A stretch of 33,826 nucleotides of DNA, from contig CALCXF010000008.1 in NCBI GenBank assembly GCA_937907685.1, positions 1 to 33,826 on the forward strand, read 5' to 3'. A program made the position numbers and the translations under genes. Under the pieces are notes generated by a model. It searched no databases and was not told the origin of the DNA. It saw nothing but the letters and a program-made list of their open reading frames with translations. Source of the stretch: an uncultured Nostocoides sp. (lineage in GTDB: Bacteria > Actinomycetota > Actinomycetes > Actinomycetales > Dermatophilaceae). Position 1 is the first letter of the stretch, and each line of letters begins with the position of its first letter. Below, piece by piece: positions 32,374-33,826 of the stretch.

Positions 32374-33826
32374 TCAGCCGGGCAGGGTGAAGATCGTGCG
32401 ATGCCACGGCTTGTGGGCCACCGCGGTCGTGTCGTGCATGACGTGCTTGACGTTCGTGTACTCGTCGAAGGAGTACGCCGACATGTCCTTGCCGAAGCCG
32501 CTGTGGCGGTACCCGCCGTGAGGCATCTCGCTGATGATCGGGATGTGGTCGTTGACCCACACGCACCCGGCGGCGATCTCGCGGGTTGCCCGCCCGGCGC
32601 GGTAGGTGTCGCGGGTCCACGCCGAGGCGGCGAGGCCGAACGCCGTGTCGTTGGCCAAGCGGATGGCCTCGTCGTCGTCGTCGAACGCCACGACGGCCAG
32701 CACCGGCCCGAACACCTCGTCCCGCCACAGCTCGGAGTCCAGGGGGACGTCGGACACGACGGTCGGCTCGTAGTAGCAGCCGCGGGACAGCTCTCCGCCC
32801 GGGGCGCGACCGCCGGTGACGACCTTGGCGTAGTCACGCGCCCGGTCCACCATGCCGGACACCTTGGCCTGGTGCCCCTGCGACGACAGAGGCCCCAGGT
32901 CGGTGTCCTCATCGCTGGTCGGTCCCATCCGCACCGATGCCATGAGCGCGGCCACGCCATCGACGAAGTCGTCGTGGAGCGAGCGGTGCACGATCGCGCG
33001 CGTGGCGGCGGTGCAGTCCTGACCGGTGTTGATGAGGGATGCGGCGACCGCACCGTGGACCGCGGCCTCGAGATCGGCGTCGTCGAAGACGACGAAGGGG
33101 GCCTTGCCACCGAGCTCGAGGTGCACCCGCTTGCCGGTCTCGGCGGCCACGGCCATGACCCGTCTGCCCACCCCGGTCGAGCCGGTGAAGGACACCATCG
33201 AGACGTCGGGGTGACCGACGAGGTGCTGGCCCGCGACCGGGCCGGTGCCCGTCACGACGTTGACGACCCCCGCGGGCGCTCCCGCCTCGGTGAACGCCTC
33301 CGCGAAGAGGATCGAGGTCAGCGGGGTGATCTCCGCGGGCTTGAGGACGATGGTGTTCCCTGCGGCGATGGCGGGGAGCACCTTCCAGGCCGCCATCTGG
33401 AGCGGGTAGTTCCACGGGGCGATCGAGCCGACGACGCCGATCGGCTCCCGTCGGATGGAGGACGTGTGGTCGCCGGAGTACTCGGCCGAGGCCATCCCGT
33501 CGAGGCGCCGGGCCGCAGTCCCGAAGAACGCCGTGTTGTCGACCGTGCCGGGCACGTCGAACTCGCGGGCGAGGCGGATGGGCTTCCCCGCCTGCCGTGA
33601 CTCCAGCCTGGCCAGGTCGTCGGCGCGCCCGTCGAGGAGCCGGGCCGCGTCGAGGAGGACCGTCGACCGCTCGGCCGGTGTCGCCCGGGACCACTCGCGG
33701 AAGGCCGTGGCCGCCGCCCCCACGGCAGCGTCGACGTCGTCGGGTCCGGCGAGTGTGACGGTCTCGACCACCTCGTTGGTGCTCGGGTCGAGGACGTCGA
33801 AGGTCTCCCCGGAAGCGGCGTGCCGC
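32374..33826 (-). CDS. Aldehyde dehydrogenase, gamma-aminobutyraldehyde dehydrogenase-like (5'-partial)
   Basis: The visible 483 residues lack only the N-terminus, which runs off the right edge (the first visible codons give RHAASGETFDVLDPSTNEVVE). NAD(P)-dependent ALDH landmarks are all present: SIAPWNYPLQMAAWK, FTGSTGVGRRV, the general-base segment LELGGKAPF, the catalytic Cys in NTGQDCTAATR, and EVFGPVLAV. The pattern resembles gamma-aminobutyraldehyde dehydrogenases that oxidise 4-aminobutanal to GABA in putrescine breakdown. The adjacent class III aminotransferase supplies the preceding step, supporting a polyamine role, though other omega-amino aldehydes cannot be excluded. The order is dehydrogenase first, then aminotransferase, 40 bases apart. 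Confidence 0.9.
   Translation of the reverse strand, partial: RHAASGETFDVLDPSTNEVVETVTLAGPDDVDAAVGAAATAFREWSRATPAERSTVLLDAARLLDGRADDLARLESRQAGKPIRLAREFDVPGTVDNTAFFGTAARRLDGMASAEYSGDHTSSIRREPIGVVGSIAPWNYPLQMAAWKVLPAIAAGNTIVLKPAEITPLTSILFAEAFTEAGAPAGVVNVVTGTGPVAGQHLVGHPDVSMVSFTGSTGVGRRVMAVAAETGKRVHLELGGKAPFVVFDDADLEAAVHGAVAASLINTGQDCTAATRAIVHRSLHDDFVDGVAALMASVRMGPTSDEDTDLGPLSSQGHQAKVSGMVDRARDYAKVVTGGRAPGGELSRGCYYEPTVVSDVPLDSELWRDEVFGPVLAVVAFDDDDEAIRLANDTAFGLAASAWTRDTYRAGRATREIAAGCVWVNDHIPIISEMPHGGYRHSGFGKDMSAYSFDEYTNVKHVMHDTTAVAHKPWHRTIFTLPG

Overview
The window is a high-GC actinobacterial chromosome segment. Third codon positions are strongly G/C, GTG starts are common, several promoters carry only a TANNNT -10 element immediately before the start codon, and the gene repertoire (Rv0909-type small protein, WS/DGAT acyltransferase, SWIM/SNF2 helicase, split lycopene cyclase genes crtYc/crtYd) fits Actinomycetota. 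The style resembles Micrococcales such as Intrasporangiaceae, but genus cannot be fixed from this sequence. I see no tRNA, rRNA, CRISPR, insertion sequence or prophage.

Left part (1-9.7 kb): a small conserved acidic protein, a VOC protein, an MFS transporter fused to a cyclic-nucleotide-binding domain with a short DUF429-like remnant coupled to it, the 5-oxoprolinase operon pxpA-pxpB-pxpC, a cold-shock protein with a long structured leader, a DUF4442 thioesterase-like protein, a degenerate receiver/thioredoxin-reductase-like flavoprotein coupled to an internally duplicated membrane protein, and an SRPBCC protein.

Centre (9.8-19.4 kb): a carotenoid locus. On the minus strand seven genes run crtE, crtI, crtB-idi (one fused ORF), crtYc, crtYd, a UbiE-like methyltransferase and a crtU-like aromatase, and every junction is a 4- or 8-base overlap. 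The predicted core path is IPP/DMAPP to GGPP, phytoene, lycopene, beta-carotene, then aromatic end groups. Converging on crtU, and overlapping its 3' end, is a true Rieske non-heme iron oxygenase with both the 2Fe-2S and mononuclear iron motifs. A divergent FAD oxidoreductase shares the crtE promoter region. Aromatase + Rieske enzyme + methyltransferase suggests a modified aromatic carotenoid, perhaps oxidised or carboxylated and O-methylated; this is the most promising candidate for an undescribed pathway in the window.

Right part (19.4-33.8 kb): a lipoprotein with a cysteine-free redoxin-like domain, a PNPOx-family flavoprotein, a PhnB-type VOC protein, a lipase plus WS/DGAT acyltransferase pair, an Rv0909-like antitoxin-type protein without a toxin, class II fumarase, a GMA12/MNN10-type glycosyltransferase, a large SWIM-SNF2 helicase, and a putrescine/omega-amino acid catabolic pair: a class III aminotransferase broken by a frameshift and an aldehyde dehydrogenase running off the right edge.
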